A DNA stretch of 52,928 nt from Candidatus Aceula lacicola (lineage in GTDB: Bacteria; Omnitrophota; Gorgyraeia; Zapsychrales; Aceulaceae), in contig JAVCCC010000056.1 of NCBI GenBank assembly GCA_030765785.1, forward strand, positions 1 through 52,928, in the 5' to 3' direction. Positions 26,579-35,475 of the stretch are shown piece after piece. The stretch's first letter is position 1. The number at the start of each line of letters is the position of its first letter. The notes beneath the pieces are model-generated. The model was not told the origin of the DNA, made no database searches, and saw nothing but the letters and a program-made list of their open reading frames with translations. A program made the translations under genes and the position numbers.

Positions 26579-28128
26579 TGGACTAATCTTTGTGCTTCTT
26601 GAATTTTTAAAAAATAGCACGACTGGAAAAAAACAATAACGCTCACAACGCTAATCAAAACAAGGCGAAATACCTCTGGAATGCCCTGTGCCTGATTCCA
26701 AAGCCATAGCGACACTGATCCCATAATCACCGCTGCTAAAAGAACTTTAAGCCCATAGTTTAAAAATCCTTGCCCGATGCGTCCTAAGCGCTTATTTAAA
26801 ATGAAAAATAGAATAGAAAAATTAATCGTTGCCGCAATCGAACTTGCAAGCGCAATTCCACCGACCTTTAAAGGTCCCATCAAAAGAAAATTCAACATCG
26901 CATTAATGCTCAAACAAAGTCCTGCGGTCTTTGCCGGTGTTGCCGTATCTTGAAGCGAATAAAACGATGTTACTAAAATTTTAATTCCCGCAAAACAAAA
27001 AAGTCCAATTGCATAAAACAATAATGCCGACGAAGTAATCGATGTCGAATAAATGCCAAATTCTCCTCTTTGAAAAAGAAGACGAATAATAGATGTAGAA
27101 AAAAGCATTAGGAATATGCTAATCGGCAACATGACAAGCAAAATATTCTTTAAGGCAAAATTAAGTATTCGCTTAAATTCTTCAAAATCATTGCGTGCCG
27201 CAAATCCTGACATTGACGGCAAAAGTGCTGAGGCAAGCGCAATCCCAAAAAGTCCCATAGGAAATTGCAAAATACGATTAGAATAATAAATCGCAGAAAT
27301 TCCCCCAGCCCCAACAATCATTGCCAAAGACGCGCAAAAAGTATCCACAAAAACAGTGAGCTGATAGACGGCCGATCCAAAAAGCCGAGGCAGAAGTAAT
27401 TTACCTATTTTCTTAGCCCCAGAATGATTCAGCGTTTTTGGTATTTTAAATCGAATGCCCTTTTTAAAAATGGGAATGCCCTGAACGCCAAGCTGCAAAA
27501 TACCACCTATCAAAACACCAACAGCTAAACATAAAACAGAATCTGTTTTTGTCTTAAGAGCAACAAAAACACTTGCAATGATTGAAATATTCAAAAGACA
27601 TGGACTAAACGCTGGAACCACAAAAGATCTCAATGTATAAAGAATGCCTGCACCATACGCCGTTAGACCAATAAAGATTAAATATGGAAACATCAACCGC
27701 GTTAACTTAATCGTTAGCTTAAGCTTCTCGGGATCTACCACAAATCCAGGTGCAATCGCACGTACAATAATTGGCGCAAAAACAATCCCTAAAATCACAA
27801 TCACACTTAAAACAATCGCTGCTAAAACAAAAACAACGCTTAAGAACTCCAAAAGTTCCTTCTTTTCCTTCTTTTCTGCATACTCCGAAACCACAGGCAC
27901 GACCGAAGAATTGATTCCTCCTTCTCCAACCGTGTCGCGAAATAGATTCGGAATGCGAAATGCTACAAAAAAGGCATCTGCCTGAAAACCCGTTCCTAAG
28001 AATTTAGCCAAAAGAACATCTCGCACAAACCCCAAAACCCTGGAACCGAAAGTCCCTAAAGACAATATCGATGTGGATTTGGCAATTCCGCTATTCGTGT
28101 CGTGATGTGAATATTTATTAGTTGACAT
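26557..28128 (-). CDS. murJ: lipid II flippase MurJ
   Basis: 523 aa with 14 predicted helices of the MVN/MurJ family. The start has the characteristic SILSLGTFGSRVLGFVRDVLLAKFLG, followed by FFVAFRIPNLFRDTVGEGGI. It flips lipid-linked peptidoglycan precursors to the periplasmic side. The ATG at 28126-28128 overlaps the -35 element of the divergent rpsT promoter. Its 3' end overlaps the uvrC start by 22 bp. Confidence 0.96.
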   Translation of the reverse strand: MSTNKYSHHDTNSGIAKSTSILSLGTFGSRVLGFVRDVLLAKFLGTGFQADAFFVAFRIPNLFRDTVGEGGINSSVVPVVSEYAEKKEKKELLEFLSVVFVLAAIVLSVIVILGIVFAPIIVRAIAPGFVVDPEKLKLTIKLTRLMFPYLIFIGLTAYGAGILYTLRSFVVPAFSPCLLNISIIASVFVALKTKTDSVLCLAVGVLIGGILQLGVQGIPIFKKGIRFKIPKTLNHSGAKKIGKLLLPRLFGSAVYQLTVFVDTFCASLAMIVGAGGISAIYYSNRILQFPMGLFGIALASALLPSMSGFAARNDFEEFKRILNFALKNILLVMLPISIFLMLFSTSIIRLLFQRGEFGIYSTSITSSALLFYAIGLFCFAGIKILVTSFYSLQDTATPAKTAGLCLSINAMLNFLLMGPLKVGGIALASSIAATINFSILFFILNKRLGRIGQGFLNYGLKVLLAAVIMGSVSLWLWNQAQGIPEVFRLVLISVVSVIVFFQSCYFLKIQEAQRLVQWISKRR

Positions 28129-28150
28129 GCGTTTATCTCTCTGCTATATT
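28122..28150 (+). promoter_or_regulatory. consensus sigma70 promoter of rpsT
   Basis: TTGACA (28122-28127), 17-bp spacer, TATATT (28145-28150). The predicted start is about 22 nt before the rpsT ATG. The -35 shares bases with the murJ start codon on the opposite strand. Confidence 0.8.
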
Positions 28151-28178
28151 GGCTCCCTAAAGAAAGGAGTGATTCTTT

Positions 28179-28442
28179 ATGCCACAAAGACGATCAGGCA
28201 TCCAAGAGTTGCGTTTAACTAAAAAGAAACGTTTACATAATTTAGACATCAAAACTGACCTTAAAAAGACAGTTAAAGGTTTTCGCGCAGCGGTTGAATC
28301 CAAAAACGCTAAAGAAGCGGAAACTCTTCTCAACACTGTATTTAAGAAGATTGATAAGTCTGCTAAACGCAATCTTATTCAAACAAATACAGCTGCCCGA
28401 AGAAAATCTCAATTCAGCAAACTGCTTAAGAGCATAGCTTAA
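28179..28442 (+). CDS. rpsT: 30S ribosomal protein S20
   Basis: 87-aa basic, helical protein with the S20 pattern (RRSGIQELRLTKKKRLHN, then KNLIQTNTAARRKSQFSKL near the C-terminus). It binds 16S rRNA during 30S assembly. The ATG is preceded by AAAGGAG. It is one of only two genes on the plus strand; its 3' end overlaps the 3' end of holA tail to tail by 17 bp. Confidence 0.96.
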   Translation: MPQRRSGIQELRLTKKKRLHNLDIKTDLKKTVKGFRAAVESKNAKEAETLLNTVFKKIDKSAKRNLIQTNTAARRKSQFSKLLKSIA

Positions 28443-29064
28443 CCACCAGGACTTCCAAGGCATATTCTGGCTTTAAACGGCTTCGTTTAATGCAAAAATC
28501 TGCCTCTTGTAATGCAGTAAGTCCTTGGCGAAATTTCTCTTTTGATATTCTATTTCTTGATTTCTTCCAAGCCCAAAGAATAGGCGCCATAATTTTTAGC
28601 GGATGATTTCCTTCTTTTATTAATTGATCCGCCAACTTTAACGCTTTGACTTTCTGTCCTACAGAAATAGCTTTTGTCAATTCAAAAACATCAACCTTTT
28701 GTTCCTTTTCAAAATTAAAAACCTTAACCAACTTGCCAAAACTCTTCAAAAGACTATCTTTAGGACTCCAATAGTCTGCGTCCAAAATTAACTCCAAAGA
28801 TATCGAGCAATCTTTCAGACAACCTGCAATTATTTTCTTAGCCTGCGCATTTAAATCATGCGCCTGACGAATTAAAACAACTCTTTTTTGAGAAACACTT
28901 GGAAGAGAAATAAGAGATTTTTTCAAGACTTCTACGCTTAGCTTATGTGCGTACAAAACTTCATAATCAAAAAATAAAGATTCTTTAGAAGTTAATATGT
29001 TCGTTTTTATTTCGGAAATTTTATTTTCTTTAGATGGGCTCTGACCAACAAGAAGATAAGTCAT
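28426..29064 (-). CDS. holA: DNA polymerase III delta subunit-like protein
   Basis: 212 aa, clearly shorter than the usual 330. The central AAA+-like segment carries FFDYEVLYAH, QKRVVLIRQAHDLN and LELILDADYWSPKDSLLKSF, followed by the helical C-terminal collar with ALKLADQLIKEGNHPLKIMAPILWAWK. Delta opens the sliding clamp in the clamp loader. The N-terminal domain is reduced or highly diverged. Position after lptE supports the assignment, since leuS-lptE-holA order is conserved in many Gram-negatives. Its end overlaps rpsT by 17 bp. Confidence 0.8.
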   Translation of the reverse strand: MTYLLVGQSPSKENKISEIKTNILTSKESLFFDYEVLYAHKLSVEVLKKSLISLPSVSQKRVVLIRQAHDLNAQAKKIIAGCLKDCSISLELILDADYWSPKDSLLKSFGKLVKVFNFEKEQKVDVFELTKAISVGQKVKALKLADQLIKEGNHPLKIMAPILWAWKKSRNRISKEKFRQGLTALQEADFCIKRSRLKPEYALEVLVVKLCS

Positions 29065-29083
29065 CGTTTAGTACCAACTCCGG

Positions 29084-29623
29084 CTACCAGTCTTCAACAG
29101 TTCGTTCAACAATTCTCTTTGCGAGATCTTTAACCGCTTCATCAATAGCTGTGCTCTCCGATTTAGCAGCTGGTCCTGATTCAAAAAATGTAGCCTCCCC
29201 TGCAAAACTTGGCTCAACCCAAAGAGGTTCATTGTTTGCAACATCCCAAAGCACCATAGAAACAATAACATTTACACGATATTCCTGAGCATTATCATCG
29301 TCATCGTATCGCAAAGCATCTCGGCTATAATTGATCAATTCTGCCTTGAGGATAACATCCGCTTCGTCTTCTTTAGAAACCTTAAGATTGCCGTCGTAGA
29401 TAAACCGATCAATAGTCTGATTTGTGGCCTTGACTTCCAACATTGGAATATACAAATTCTTGCTTCCCCGCGCTGTTCCATAATCGACATTATTAACGAA
29501 CGGTTCAATATAGATCGTATTAATGTCTTCTAAGATTGGAGACAAGGATTGCGTCGTGTATCCACACCCAACAAAGCCGATACAGACAAAAAGAATAATA
29601 AAAACTTTTAAAAAATTTCTCAT
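29084..29623 (-). CDS. lptE: LptE-family LPS-assembly lipoprotein
   Basis: 179 aa. The signal ends in FVGCGYT, with lipidated Cys20, and the mature part is the alpha/beta fold of LptE (DINTIYIEPFVNN, LEVKATNQTIDRFIYDGNL, ADVILKAELINYSRDALRYD). LptE plugs the LptD barrel in the outer membrane for LPS delivery. The start overlaps the BamD gene stop by 4 bp (ATGA). It indicates a diderm with LPS or a similar glycolipid. Confidence 0.9.
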   Translation of the reverse strand: MRNFLKVFIILFVCIGFVGCGYTTQSLSPILEDINTIYIEPFVNNVDYGTARGSKNLYIPMLEVKATNQTIDRFIYDGNLKVSKEDEADVILKAELINYSRDALRYDDDDNAQEYRVNVIVSMVLWDVANNEPLWVEPSFAGEATFFESGPAAKSESTAIDEAVKDLAKRIVERTVEDW

Positions 29624-30573
29624 TTACCTTTACACTTCTTTTCAATAATTTTTATCTGCTCTAAAGACTTAACCGCCCATAGGCTTGCAGGAAATTCATC
29701 AATAATCGATGAAAAATAAATCTTTGCTGATTCATAATCTTTTTGTTTTTGATAAAATTCAGCAACTAAAAAATTATTTTCAGCTTCTTTCTCACGCAGC
29801 TGCGCAATTTCAGAACGTGCTTTTTGAGATAACTGCGCATCTGGATATGTTTTTATAAAATCTTCAAATTCTTCGGCTGCGGCTTGCGTGATCTTTTGAT
29901 CATACGCAGGACCTACTGAGCGCTCCACATCAACGAGTGCGATCTGATATCGAGCAGCTTTGACCCATTCACTATCTGGATAATCGTTAATAACTTTCTC
30001 AAGCCCATCGCGTGCTTCTGAATACATCTTTTTCTCAGCCAAGTACAAGCCAATCTTATATTGTGAAACAGCCGCATAATTGCCATATGGCGCATTCTTA
30101 ATAACTGTACGAAAAACATCAATCACGTCATATTCTCCACCCGTTAACGTCGTAACAAAATGATTTGTGGATGGAGTTAAAAGCATTTTTTCGCCAATCT
30201 TGTATTGACGCTCAACAACCACAGGAGACAAATCACTAAAAGGATATTTTCCAATAATCTTTTGGTATTCCTGAAACGCCTTATACGGCTTGTTCATCTT
30301 CTCAAAGCTTTCACCAATATACCACTGCGCTTTTGGCGCTTCCATTGCGCGAGGATAATGCTTTAAAAGCTTCTCAAGCTCATTAATGGCCTTTTTATAT
30401 TCCTGAACGTTAAAGAATTCCAGCCCGTATTCTAACTGTTCTTTAGGGGTTTCTTTAACGGCATATTTCGGGTTAATCCATTTATTTGTTTCTGGCGTCC
30501 AAATCCAAAAAGCAGAAGCATTTGTTGCACAAATACTAATAATAGTAATAGATATAAGTATTATTCTTTTCAT
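29620..30573 (-). CDS. bamD: BamD/ComL-like TPR protein
   Basis: 317 aa from ATG 30573 (longer readings start at a site without a signal peptide in phase). A signal peptide (MKRIILISITIISICATNASA) is followed by TPR motifs: YGLEFFNVQEYKKAINEL, KAFQEYQKIIGKYPFS, YKIGLYLAEKKMYSEA and others. BamD is normally a lipoprotein in the outer-membrane protein assembly complex; here the Cys lies outside a standard lipobox (ISIC), so a soluble periplasmic form or another TPR role is possible. It sits between comEC and lptE. Confidence 0.78.
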   Translation of the reverse strand: MKRIILISITIISICATNASAFWIWTPETNKWINPKYAVKETPKEQLEYGLEFFNVQEYKKAINELEKLLKHYPRAMEAPKAQWYIGESFEKMNKPYKAFQEYQKIIGKYPFSDLSPVVVERQYKIGEKMLLTPSTNHFVTTLTGGEYDVIDVFRTVIKNAPYGNYAAVSQYKIGLYLAEKKMYSEARDGLEKVINDYPDSEWVKAARYQIALVDVERSVGPAYDQKITQAAAEEFEDFIKTYPDAQLSQKARSEIAQLREKEAENNFLVAEFYQKQKDYESAKIYFSSIIDEFPASLWAVKSLEQIKIIEKKCKGK

Positions 30574-30611
30574 GTCGTCCACTTTATCATAGTTAAATAA
30601 TTTTGTCAACA

Positions 30612-32147
30612 TCACGACAAATCCTTGTTTTCTCTTAAAATTCTAAAGAAACAAAACCCAAAAAATACAACATAATAAACCACAACAGCGCTAAAAGAAA
30701 ATGAAAAATGCTCAAAATACGCCCCGGGGATCTGTGCCATAATATAAATACCTGCCACCATTGCGTTTAAAACAACTTTGATGCAGTACGCAAAAAAGAC
30801 ACTTAATCCTGGAGCTAAAACACCTGAAAACATTAAGCTTAAGCCAAGGGCAATGACAACGGAAATACAAGGAATAACGAAAAAATTCGCCAAAATGGTA
30901 ATCGGCGTAACGATCTCAAAATAATACCCAATTAAGCCCAGCACCCCTATCCAAACGACCAAAGAAACAAGCAACGATTCAACAAAAACCTTTAAAGTCT
31001 TTCGTTTGTTTAATTTTTCTATCATCCATGGATTTTTTGAAAAGACTGGATATAAGCATAAGATCGAAAAAACACTCACAAATGATAGTTGGAATCCCGC
31101 ACCGAACAAATAAAGCGGATTGATAAGCAATATGACAAAACCTGCCAAACACAATGCGTTAAGCGGATCTGCCTCCTTTTCTGATACAAAACTAAACAGA
31201 AAGACACTCGCCATAATTGTAGCGCGCACAACTGAGGGTCGAGACCCAATCAAAAAACAATAAAACATAAGAAAAGCCACTGTTAGAATATATCGCCATT
31301 TCCTTTTTAAAGGAACAACTTTAAGCATAAGAAAAATGAGAAACGCCACAATCCCAATATGAAGTCCACTAATCGCTAAAATATGTGCTGTCCCTGTCTG
31401 GATAAAGAGTGTGCGAATATGTGCTGGAATATTCTGCCGCTCCCCCAAAAGAATCGCACGCATGATACCCGATTGATTCGGCGTAAAACTTTGTTCGAGA
31501 ATACGCGACAATTTCTTCTTTAAACGAAGCGAAAGTGCTTTTAAAGGATTTCCTTGGTTGCGCCCTATAATTTCAACAGGCAATGCTTTTTTTACACTTA
31601 AAATGGCACGAACACCTTTTCGCAAAAGATATTCTTTATACGAAAAACGATTATCTGTTTTAAAATTAAACGCCGGATAAATTTTTCCTTCAATTTTGAG
31701 ATCATCCCCATAATGAATATCTCTCTCGCCAAAAACGTGAACCAAAACTTTTCCGCTTTTCTTTTTCCAGCCCCAGGGACTTTTGATACGTTTAATAACA
31801 AATTCAAAGGAATATTTTTTTGTTGCATGAAAATATTTTTCTTGAATATCAGAAACAACAATCCCTTCGACTGTAACAGGTGTTTTTCGATAGAATCGCA
31901 CAACATTTGAAATATCATCAAGGCCAACGCTCTTTGTATTCTGAACAAGGGTCGCTCCAACTAAAAACAATGAAATAAAAATAAAGATAAGTGAAACTTT
32001 TGTTTTCTTCAGAAAGATATAACTTAAAAAGAATCCGACCAAACAAAGAGAACTTAAAACATAGAACGAAAAGTTTGTGTATTTCCCGACGAGAATGCCG
32101 AGACTAAGAAAAATAACCATGCTTAAAAATGGTCGGCGGGGCGTCAT
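30612..32147 (-). CDS. comEC: ComEC/Rec2-family DNA-uptake channel
   Basis: 511 aa. An N-terminal DUF4131 OB-like region (about 60-180) is followed by the competence domain (about 220-490), which contains GTAHILAISGLHIGIVAFLIFLMLK and SRPSVVRATIMASVFLF. The C-terminal metallo-beta-lactamase domain present in many longer ComEC proteins (700-800 aa) is missing. It forms the inner-membrane pore for single-stranded DNA import. The ATG overlaps the comEA stop by 4 bp. Confidence 0.92.
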   Translation of the reverse strand: MTPRRPFLSMVIFLSLGILVGKYTNFSFYVLSSLCLVGFFLSYIFLKKTKVSLIFIFISLFLVGATLVQNTKSVGLDDISNVVRFYRKTPVTVEGIVVSDIQEKYFHATKKYSFEFVIKRIKSPWGWKKKSGKVLVHVFGERDIHYGDDLKIEGKIYPAFNFKTDNRFSYKEYLLRKGVRAILSVKKALPVEIIGRNQGNPLKALSLRLKKKLSRILEQSFTPNQSGIMRAILLGERQNIPAHIRTLFIQTGTAHILAISGLHIGIVAFLIFLMLKVVPLKRKWRYILTVAFLMFYCFLIGSRPSVVRATIMASVFLFSFVSEKEADPLNALCLAGFVILLINPLYLFGAGFQLSFVSVFSILCLYPVFSKNPWMIEKLNKRKTLKVFVESLLVSLVVWIGVLGLIGYYFEIVTPITILANFFVIPCISVVIALGLSLMFSGVLAPGLSVFFAYCIKVVLNAMVAGIYIMAQIPGAYFEHFSFSFSAVVVYYVVFFGFCFFRILRENKDLS

Positions 32148-32488
32148 GATACGGGCAAAAGCTTTAGATACCGAATAATGACTTTATATTTTGAATGACT
32201 AATGCCCTTTATGCTTTTAAGCTCTCGCAATGTTTCAAACGGTTTTTTATCACGATATTCTATAATTCGATCAGCTGTCATAGGACCAATTTGAGGGATG
32301 TTCATCAATTGACTGCGGTCGGCTTGATTGATGTCCACCTTTGGATAAATTCTTTGATTATCAACAACATTAATCAAATTCCAAAGATTTGGATTTTGTT
32401 TCGAGGCATAATAAAAAAGACTCCCCAGGGCAACGGTTACCCCGAAATAAATAACAACAAGTCGCTCTTCTTTTGTTAAATGAAACAT
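32144..32488 (-). CDS. comEA: ComEA-like helix-hairpin-helix protein
   Basis: 114 aa from ATG 32488, which has an AGGGGG ribosome-binding site. One transmembrane anchor (about residues 13-32) precedes a double helix-hairpin-helix domain (DINQADRSQLMNIPQIGP and LRELKSIKGISHSKYKVI). ComEA binds incoming double-stranded DNA in the periplasm and hands it to ComEC, which follows directly and overlaps by 4 bp. With PilT it suggests that natural transformation is at least partly encoded. Confidence 0.92.
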   Translation of the reverse strand: MFHLTKEERLVVIYFGVTVALGSLFYYASKQNPNLWNLINVVDNQRIYPKVDINQADRSQLMNIPQIGPMTADRIIEYRDKKPFETLRELKSIKGISHSKYKVIIRYLKLLPVS

Positions 32489-32510
32489 GCGCCCCCTATT
32501 AATCAAAATT

Positions 32511-34175
32511 TCATTGTAAAAATAATTTAAGCTGTTGGTCTTCGCTTTTCTTTTTTCTTTTTTCCTGCTGTTCGTACGATTTTAAATTTTCCTCAATATC
32601 AAGCAAAAATGGCGAACTTTGGGCTTCCCTTATTTTTCCGTAAAACATTCGCTTTTTAGATCGCAAAAGATACAGCGTTTTTTTCGCGCGTGTCATTCCA
32701 ACGTAAAAAAGCCGCCTTTCTTCTTCTAAGTTAACTTCTCTGCCCTCTTGTTCTAACGGGATTAACCTCTTCTCGCATCCAGCGATAAAAACAACATCGA
32801 ATTCTAATCCCTTGGCAGCGTGCAATGTTAAAAGTAAAACTTTTTCAGCACGAGGATCTCCGGCATCGTCTTCCTTTTGCAAAAAAACAATATCCGTAAA
32901 TTCTTCGACACTGCTAGCTTCTTTGGCTAATAATGTGAGTTGAAAAATATTTTGCTCATTACTCTCTAAGTTCTCTAAATATCTACGAACCTCTGCGATA
33001 TCTTTCATATTTTTTGTTTCCGAAATAACCTTAAGGGCACTTTCTTGTTGCGCCAAACGCTTATCGCCGGAAACCTGATACGGAATACCACTTCTCTTAA
33101 AAGCCTCTTCAAGCACACGCCCTTGAGCGTTCAATCGATACAAAACCGCCATGTCGCCAAAGCTATACTCACCATCAATCTCGCGGCCCACACGTTTAGA
33201 ATCCTGAGAAAACATGCTCAGTCCTCCGACCATTTTCTCGATGGTATGCACAATATATTCAGCTTCGGCTTTATCTGTAGAAGCCTCAAAGATAACAAGA
33301 TTTCCTTGGGCATGCATCTTAGCGATCAAGCTCGGAGCTCCAGAGTCTCTTGATTTCTCGATCACCTGACCTGAGGCCTTAAGAATATTTTCACTCGAAC
33401 GATAGTTTTCCGTTAAGCTCATTTTTTGTGCTCCTGGAAAATCATCGGTAAACATATCAAAAAAACGTATATCACTTCCACGAAATCCATAAATCGCCTG
33501 ATTGGGGTCACCTATCGCTGTTACAAAATTATTCGACGATATTATTGTTTTTAAAAAAACATGTTGAACATCATTGATGTCTTGATATTCATCAACAAAA
33601 ATATAACGATATTGATTTTGTAATTTTATACAAATATCGCGATCTTTTCTCAAAAAATCAAGCGTGTTTATCAAAATATCATCAAAGTCAATAATATTAT
33701 TTCTTTTCAAAAGCGCATCGTATTCTTTTCGATCAGAAGATTGCTCTTGCAAGCTATCTTTTTGTTTTTCATCGGATATTTTTTTTAACTTTTCTCGACG
33801 CTCTTTAATCGACAAATCAGGAAAAGAAACTTTAAAAATTCTACTAATCTCATCTGGCGATCCGATAGAAAAACTTTCTTTTGTCTGCTCGCGCAAAATC
33901 TTAAGGCCAATTTTGTGAAATGTGCCGACATCAACTTTTTGCATATTATCGCCTAGCTTCTTTGAGAGACGCTGTTTCATTTCATTAGCCGCTTTATTGG
34001 TAAACGTAATGGCGAGAACTTTTTTATTCTTGGAAAGATTTGGAACAAAAGACAGGATACGTTCTACGAGAGTATGAGTTTTGCCGGTTCCAGGGCCGGC
34101 AACAATCAGAAGGTGGCTATCCGCTAGGCTGACAGCCTCTTTTTGCTGAGAATTAAGAGTCAGGCTTTTATGCAT
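32511..34175 (-). CDS. UvrD/PcrA-like SF1 helicase, short form
   Basis: 554 aa against about 720 for UvrD. Motif I is AGPGTGKT (26-33), motif Ia is ITFTNKAANEMK, motif II is FVDEYQDIND, motif III is IGDPNQAIYGFRGSD, motif IV YRSSENIL, and motif VI RRLFYVGMTRAKK. The 2B region and C-terminal tail are reduced. It lies 10 bp after the EndoQ-like gene on the same strand, and the pairing suggests helicase-assisted processing of a nicked damaged strand. Family is secure; a specific role is inference. Confidence 0.9.
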   Translation of the reverse strand: MHKSLTLNSQQKEAVSLADSHLLIVAGPGTGKTHTLVERILSFVPNLSKNKKVLAITFTNKAANEMKQRLSKKLGDNMQKVDVGTFHKIGLKILREQTKESFSIGSPDEISRIFKVSFPDLSIKERREKLKKISDEKQKDSLQEQSSDRKEYDALLKRNNIIDFDDILINTLDFLRKDRDICIKLQNQYRYIFVDEYQDINDVQHVFLKTIISSNNFVTAIGDPNQAIYGFRGSDIRFFDMFTDDFPGAQKMSLTENYRSSENILKASGQVIEKSRDSGAPSLIAKMHAQGNLVIFEASTDKAEAEYIVHTIEKMVGGLSMFSQDSKRVGREIDGEYSFGDMAVLYRLNAQGRVLEEAFKRSGIPYQVSGDKRLAQQESALKVISETKNMKDIAEVRRYLENLESNEQNIFQLTLLAKEASSVEEFTDIVFLQKEDDAGDPRAEKVLLLTLHAAKGLEFDVVFIAGCEKRLIPLEQEGREVNLEEERRLFYVGMTRAKKTLYLLRSKKRMFYGKIREAQSSPFLLDIEENLKSYEQQEKRKKKSEDQQLKLFLQ

Positions 34176-34185
34176 AATGCAAAAA

Positions 34186-35475
34186 TTAGAACAACGTTAA
34201 CTGCTTGGTGAGCTTACTTCGCTCGTCATCTGAAAAAAGTTTAACAATGCCGTATTCACCATCATAGCCAGGTGCAATATTTACTTTTCCTTCGCGCATG
34301 CGCCTAACCCCTTCAGCAACTACATCACCGACACAAGCTTGGATGTCTTTGATTGGGCAATCACGCAAAATTGAGATTTCACCACCGAGCTTATTAAGCA
34401 TTTTATGAAAAATCTCCTGAACAGCTTTTGAGCTTGGCCCCATGCCTCTAGCCTCGGCAACAACTTCTACAAGAGGAATCAGGCTATAATAAGGTCGAGC
34501 ACGCTTTCCTTTTTCACCTTCTTTTCTATCGGCGAGTTCTTCAATACGCGCCATGACTCCAACTGTTACCGGCTTGCCACACTCAGGACATAAACCCTTA
34601 TTTTTAATTGTCTCTTTGGGCGTTAAACGCACCTTGCAATCACGATGCCCATCGTAATGATATTTTCCCTCTTCTGGAAAAAATTCAATCGTTCCCAAAA
34701 AACCTTTATTTTTTGGATTCTTTAATGCTTTATACATTCCATCATAAGAAAATTCTGTATCAAAAATATTAGCCTCACGCGCAAGCTTTGGTGCGGAATG
34801 CGCATCTGAATTAGAAATCAAAACATAATCATCGAGCTGACTTAGTCGCCAATTCATTGCCGGATCTGAAGACAGTCCTGTCTCAAGGGCAAAAATATAC
34901 TTGGTCAAATCACCATAACAATCCTCGACTCTATCAAATCCACTCTTGGAACCTAAAAGTGCAAACCATGGTGTCCAGATATGTGCTGGTACCAAAAAAG
35001 CTTTGTCATCGGCTTCTAGCGTTATTTCTAATAAGTTCCGTGAGTCTAAGCCCAAAATCGGACGGCCGTCCGAACAAATATTTCCAATGCTCCCGAGTTT
35101 CTTTTGAATCTTTCCTGCTACTTTCAAATTAGGCGCAAAAACCAGATTGTGGATTTTGCGCACCTTATCCATCTTCTTATAGATGCTTGAAATTTCGACT
35201 GACAAAACAAAACGCACCTCGCCTCGGCAAGACGCTGAAATATTCTTATCAATTTCTTTAGCATATTCTTCTTTTAATTTATAAAATCCAGGCTCGGCCT
35301 CTTCAAGTTTTGTTGTGATTTCCTTAAACCATGCAGGATGCGTAAAATCGCCTGTACTAAGAACATGAAGCCCTTTAAGCTGGCCCCACAAATAGAGTTC
35401 TTCTAAATTTAGGTTCTTACTGGTTGCACGGGAATATTTTGAATGAATATGAAGGTCTGCGTAGTATTTTGACAT
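34186..35475 (-). CDS. EndoQ-like PHP-domain endonuclease
   Basis: 429 aa starting at ATG 35475, which shares one base with the leuS stop (TGATG); the in-frame TTG three bases earlier is unlikely. The PHP metal-binding signature is DLHIHSKYS (near residues 7-15), with STGDFTHPAW, VEISSIY, AHIWTPW and SNSDAHSAPKLARE following. A zinc-binding segment (HRDCKVRL ... CPECGKPVTVGV) at about 285-310 matches endonuclease Q, known from Thermococcales and some bacteria, which nicks 5' of uracil, hypoxanthine and abasic sites. It is often mis-annotated as a UvrD protein. The helicase directly downstream supports a repair function. Confidence 0.88.
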   Translation of the reverse strand: MSKYYADLHIHSKYSRATSKNLNLEELYLWGQLKGLHVLSTGDFTHPAWFKEITTKLEEAEPGFYKLKEEYAKEIDKNISASCRGEVRFVLSVEISSIYKKMDKVRKIHNLVFAPNLKVAGKIQKKLGSIGNICSDGRPILGLDSRNLLEITLEADDKAFLVPAHIWTPWFALLGSKSGFDRVEDCYGDLTKYIFALETGLSSDPAMNWRLSQLDDYVLISNSDAHSAPKLAREANIFDTEFSYDGMYKALKNPKNKGFLGTIEFFPEEGKYHYDGHRDCKVRLTPKETIKNKGLCPECGKPVTVGVMARIEELADRKEGEKGKRARPYYSLIPLVEVVAEARGMGPSSKAVQEIFHKMLNKLGGEISILRDCPIKDIQACVGDVVAEGVRRMREGKVNIAPGYDGEYGIVKLFSDDERSKLTKQLTLF

